8,109 nucleotides of DNA from Rickettsiaceae bacterium (GTDB taxonomy: Bacteria > Pseudomonadota > Alphaproteobacteria > Rickettsiales > Rickettsiaceae). The position numbers were made by a program, and so were the translations under genes. Location: assembly GCA_021741285.1 (NCBI GenBank), contig JAIOYD010000061.1, positions 1-8,109 on the forward strand. Reading direction: 5' to 3'. Position 1 is the stretch's first letter; every line of letters starts with the position of its first letter. The notes under the pieces were generated by a model. That model did not search any database, was not told the DNA's origin, and was given only the letters and a program-made list of their open reading frames with translations. This document shows positions 6,084 through 8,109 of this stretch, piece by piece.

Positions 6084-6103
6084 GAGCCGTATGAACTGAG
6101 AAG
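6084..6103 (+). ncRNA. 5' half of group II intron domain V (intron A)
   Basis: GAGCCGTATGAACTGAGAAG is the 5' strand and terminal loop of a domain V hairpin. The invariant start GAGCCGTA would pair with a downstream TACGGTTC, and GAAC would pair with GTTC. The 3' half is not adjacent: at 6104 a new intron begins with GTGCG. The catalytic hairpin is therefore split. Confidence 0.65.
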
Positions 6104-6638
6104 GTGCGCCATGTAGCGCGTCAAGAAATTCTTAGCATAGCTAAGCAAGGTTCGGAGTAAATGACCTTGAGGTGAATGCCTTACCTGGATCTGAAAGGAA
6201 AAGGGAACAAGAGCATGGTATTAAAGCGGAATATAGCGGAATACGTGTATGGTATAGTTCTGCAACGCCTGAGTAATATGGTTAAAAGCTAGACTGCCTA
6301 AATTCTAGTTTCCAGTGGTGGTACTTCACACTCGTCGGTAGCGCGTATGTAACCCGACGCCTTTAGTAAGCATAGATTAACCTTTCGTCTATGTCACACT
6401 CTGACTAAAGGACGATGAGTAATGAACTCATTTAAGGAAACGAACGGAGGACCTAAGTTACTCTATATACGTTTCTTGAAAACGAAACATGGGATGGCCT
6501 AAGGGACGAGAGTCCTATGGTCACGGAGTCATCGTAGTAGTCGATGGGAGTTACGACCCATTCGCGGAGTGCAGGAGAGCTGCATACAGGGCAAAGGGTG
6601 GCAGGTAATCTAATAGTAAGGATAGCGAGGTACGCAAG
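6104..6638 (+). ncRNA. Group II intron ribozyme, 5' domains (I to start of IV)
   Basis: This stretch has no gene but shows typical group II features in order. The 5' end is GTGCGCC, and GGGAACAAGAGCATGG resembles the GGGAACAGAGCACGG block of Ll.LtrB-type introns. There is a long paired stem at 6360-6411, then GGAGGACCTAAG (6446-6457). GTTTC/GAAAC at 6471-6488 forms a small hairpin, and the TATGGTCACGGAGTCATCGTAGTAG region follows at about 6517-6541. The last part, with GGCAAAGGGTGGCAGG, leads into the RT start. Domain boundaries are not assigned. Confidence 0.75.
6360..6411 (+). repeat. Two-part stem within the intron ribozyme
   Basis: CCTTTAGT (6360-6367) pairs with ACTAAAGG (6404-6411), and inside it CATAGA (6371-6376) pairs with TCTATG (6388-6393). 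Both segments are perfect, giving an extended stem with an internal loop, consistent with a domain I to III helix. Confidence 0.6.
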
Positions 6639-7997
6639 ATGCGAAATGCCGAAACAATACTCTCTATTATACGCAAACGCGGGAAGCATGGACTCCCGGT
6701 AAATGATGTATATCGTCTATTATATCAGAAGGATCTCTACCTTCGTGCTTACGGAAAGCTTTATCGCAATTATGGAGCAATGACGGAAGGAGCTACTTCT
6801 GAGACAGTAGATGGTATGTCACTGGAGAAAATAGATACCATAATTAACCTATTGCGTTATGAAAGGTATAGATGGACACCAGTAAGACGTATTTATATAT
6901 CCAAGAAGAATGGTAAATCAAGACCCTTAGGTATGCCAACTTGGTCTGATAAATTACTTCAAGAAGTAATCAGATTAATACTAGATGCATATTATGAGCC
7001 TCAGTTTAGCAGTCATTCACATGGATTCAGACCTAAGCGAGGATGCCATACAGCACTTCAAGAAGTTATGCAAAAAGGCAGAGGAACTAAATGGTTTATC
7101 GAGGGTGATCTTTCTGCGTGTTTTGATAAAATTGATCACACAGTTTTAATAAACATACTAAAAGAAAAATTCCAAGATAATCGTTTCATACGTCTTATAA
7201 GTGGACTTCTTAAAGCTGGATATCTAGAAGACTGGAAATTTAATGCAACCCTTAGCGGCACTGCGCAAGGGTCTATTACTGGACCAATTTTTAGCAATAT
7301 AGTGCTAGATCGTTTAGACAAATATGTAGAACAACAACTAATACCAGCAAATACATGTGGAACGCAACGAAAGAATGACCCATCATATAAAAGGCTTACA
7401 GTACAAGCCTCAGAAGCAAAGAGGAAGGGAGAATTTGAACATGCCCATAGATTGCGAAAACAACTACAATCTATGCCGTCGCGTGATCCAAATGATCCTA
7501 ACTTCCGGCGTCTGTGGTATGTGAGGTACGCAGATGACTTTTTGCTGGGACTTGCTGGACCTAAAAATGAAGCTGCATCTATGAAGCATAAAATAGCAGA
7601 GTTTTTAAGTAGTACATTAAAACTTGAGCTTAATGCTGATAAGACGTTGATTACTAATGCACGTAGTCAAAAAGCTAAGTTTTTAGGATACGAAGTACAT
7701 ATACTCCACGAAGACAGTAAACATGACGCTAGAGGTCAACGCTGTATTAATGGTAATATTGGACTACGTGTTCCAGCTAAGGTGAGACAAGAGAAATGCA
7801 AGAGGTATATGAAAAATGGAAAACCAATACATCTACCACAACGCACAATCGACGATGCTTATAGCATAGTCTCGCAGTACCAATCTGAATATAGAGGAAT
7901 TGTGCAGTATTATCGTATGGCATATAACCTTCATACACTTAGTAAATTAAAGTATATGACGGAAGTATCACGAGCTATAGTCAAAAGTGGTGTATGA
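6639..7997 (+). CDS. Group II intron reverse transcriptase/maturase, C-terminally truncated
   Basis: The intron-encoded protein that would assist splicing and copy the intron into new sites. The N-terminus MRNAETILSIIRKRGKHGLP is complete for the chloroplast-like lineage of IEPs (about 600 aa). RT blocks follow: SRPLGMPTWSDKLLQEV (94-110), HGFRPKRGCHTAL, EGDLSACFDKIDH with catalytic D157, SGTAQGSITGPIFSNI, and the active site RYADDFLLG with D299 and D300. A lineage insertion lies at about 235-290. The thumb/maturase part reaches QYYRMAYNLHTLSKLKYM. Family sequence ends at TEVS (444); the last eight residues (RAIVKSGV) come from the adjoining element. About 150 residues, including the rest of domain X and the DNA-binding/HNH region, are missing. 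The usual T-P-Q-G-G motif reads T-A-Q-G-S. The start is preceded by GAGG 9-12 nt upstream. Confidence 0.9.
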   Translation: MRNAETILSIIRKRGKHGLPVNDVYRLLYQKDLYLRAYGKLYRNYGAMTEGATSETVDGMSLEKIDTIINLLRYERYRWTPVRRIYISKKNGKSRPLGMPTWSDKLLQEVIRLILDAYYEPQFSSHSHGFRPKRGCHTALQEVMQKGRGTKWFIEGDLSACFDKIDHTVLINILKEKFQDNRFIRLISGLLKAGYLEDWKFNATLSGTAQGSITGPIFSNIVLDRLDKYVEQQLIPANTCGTQRKNDPSYKRLTVQASEAKRKGEFEHAHRLRKQLQSMPSRDPNDPNFRRLWYVRYADDFLLGLAGPKNEAASMKHKIAEFLSSTLKLELNADKTLITNARSQKAKFLGYEVHILHEDSKHDARGQRCINGNIGLRVPAKVRQEKCKRYMKNGKPIHLPQRTIDDAYSIVSQYQSEYRGIVQYYRMAYNLHTLSKLKYMTEVSRAIVKSGV

Positions 7998-8011
7998 CAA
8001 AAAGAATTAGG

Positions 8012-8067
8012 TGACGTATCCTGTTGGAAGTTCTGGAAGAACATAACCAACAAAAGGAGATACGTCA
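8012..8067 (+). promoter_or_regulatory. Three-tier stem-loop enclosing the ribosome binding site of the last ORF
   Basis: Nested perfect arms pair in the leader: TGACGTATC (8012-8020) with GATACGTCA (8059-8067), GTTGG (8023-8027) with CCAAC (8047-8051), and GTTCT (8030-8034) with AGAAC (8038-8042). The Shine-Dalgarno AAGGAG (8054-8059) lies in the internal loop on the 3' side, and the A of the ATG closes the basal stem. This would mask ribosome entry, as in the leaders of several transposase mRNAs. Pairing is visible; the regulatory role is inferred. Confidence 0.55.
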
Positions 8068-8109
8068 TGAATGATAATAAATTGGAATTAGTCAAAACGC
8101 CAGAAGAAA
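8067..8109 (+). CDS. Unidentified protein, first 14 codons, runs off window edge
   Basis: ATG at 8067 follows AAGGAG by 7 nt and opens a frame to the window end, reading MNDNKLELVKTPEE. The context (a new element cutting the intron RT, a structured leader) makes a transposase likely, but 14 residues do not identify a family. Confidence 0.5.
   Translation, partial: MNDNKLELVKTPEE

Larger units (their letters stand above)
6104..7971 (+). mobile_element. Group II intron B, 3'-truncated, inserted in domain V of intron A
   Basis: It begins with the group II 5' splice consensus (GTGCGCC) at 6104, followed by 535 nt of structured ribozyme sequence and an intron-encoded RT in the same orientation. 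Its domains V and VI and 3' splice site are absent because family sequence in the RT stops around 7970, where another sequence begins. Splicing is therefore impossible from the part visible here unless the 3' portion lies beyond the window and is joined after loss of the insert. EBS/IBS pairings could not be resolved by eye. Confidence 0.75.
7972..8109 (+). mobile_element. Start of a further insertion that truncates the intron RT
   Basis: RT family sequence stops at about 7970 and a new segment begins near GAGCTATAGTCAAAAGTGG (7972). It carries its own leader, ribosome binding site and ORF at 8067. An end of this kind, followed within about 100 bp by a start codon, fits the left end of an IS, possibly IS256/mutator-like by the look of the tip. 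The opposite end is outside the window, so this is inferred. Confidence 0.45.

Noticed and set aside
6465..6490. EBS1 pairing between TTTCTT in the intron and the exon end GAGAAG
   Set aside because: Pairing needs G-U pairs and the hexamer lies partly in a stem (GTTTC/GAAAC), so it cannot be claimed by eye.
5959..7997. Maturase tail and downstream RT as two copies of one intron in tandem
   Set aside because: The tail (K-Y-K-R-L, W-L-K-R-I-A, F-A-H-W) is of a different C-terminal type from that expected for the downstream RT lineage, and domain V of the first is incomplete at the junction.

Overview
The window is built almost entirely of mobile DNA, with no housekeeping gene. The sequence is AT-rich (roughly 60% A+T by eye). 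The elements are recognisable at protein level but cut into one another, the pattern of a bacterial genome with heavy, partly decaying transposon load, such as host-associated Alphaproteobacteria (Rickettsiales, Holosporales), Legionella relatives or amoeba symbionts. Nothing here fixes the taxon.

Layout, low to high coordinates. (1) 1 to about 3537, minus strand: a recombinase-in-trio (RIT-like) element. Three tyrosine recombinase genes run A (539 aa, 1740-3359), B (split), C (N-terminal 85 codons, running off the left edge), joined by ATGA stop/start overlaps. (2) About 553-1080: an IS200/IS605-family element with a 150-aa HUH transposase and a hairpin at each end. It interrupts recombinase gene B, leaving a 221-codon N-part and a C-part of about 94 codons. 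(3) About 3538-5821, minus strand: an IS66-family element (tnpA, tnpB, tnpC). Its left end begins GTAAG at 5821. Its tnpC loses its last 40-60 codons exactly where the RIT-like end begins, so the RIT-like element probably sits inside tnpC. (4) 5822-6103, plus strand: a remnant of a first group II intron, consisting of the last 37 or so codons of its maturase and the first 20 nt of domain V. (5) 6104 to about 7971, plus strand: a second group II intron that begins GTGCG directly after those 20 nt. It carries its own reverse transcriptase (6639-7997), cut off in the maturase domain. (6) About 7972-8109: the beginning of a further element or gene, whose 5' leader folds into a strong stem around a ribosome binding site, followed by 14 codons of an unidentified protein.

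The relative order of insertion can be read from the interruptions. IS200-like entered the RIT-like element, which entered IS66, which lies against intron A. Intron B entered domain V of intron A, and the rightmost element cut intron B. The most interesting points are the perfect 13-6-13 inverted repeat at the RIT-like/IS66 junction, the duplicated N-terminal module in recombinase A, and the intron-in-domain-V arrangement. No defence system, CRISPR array, tRNA or rRNA was seen.
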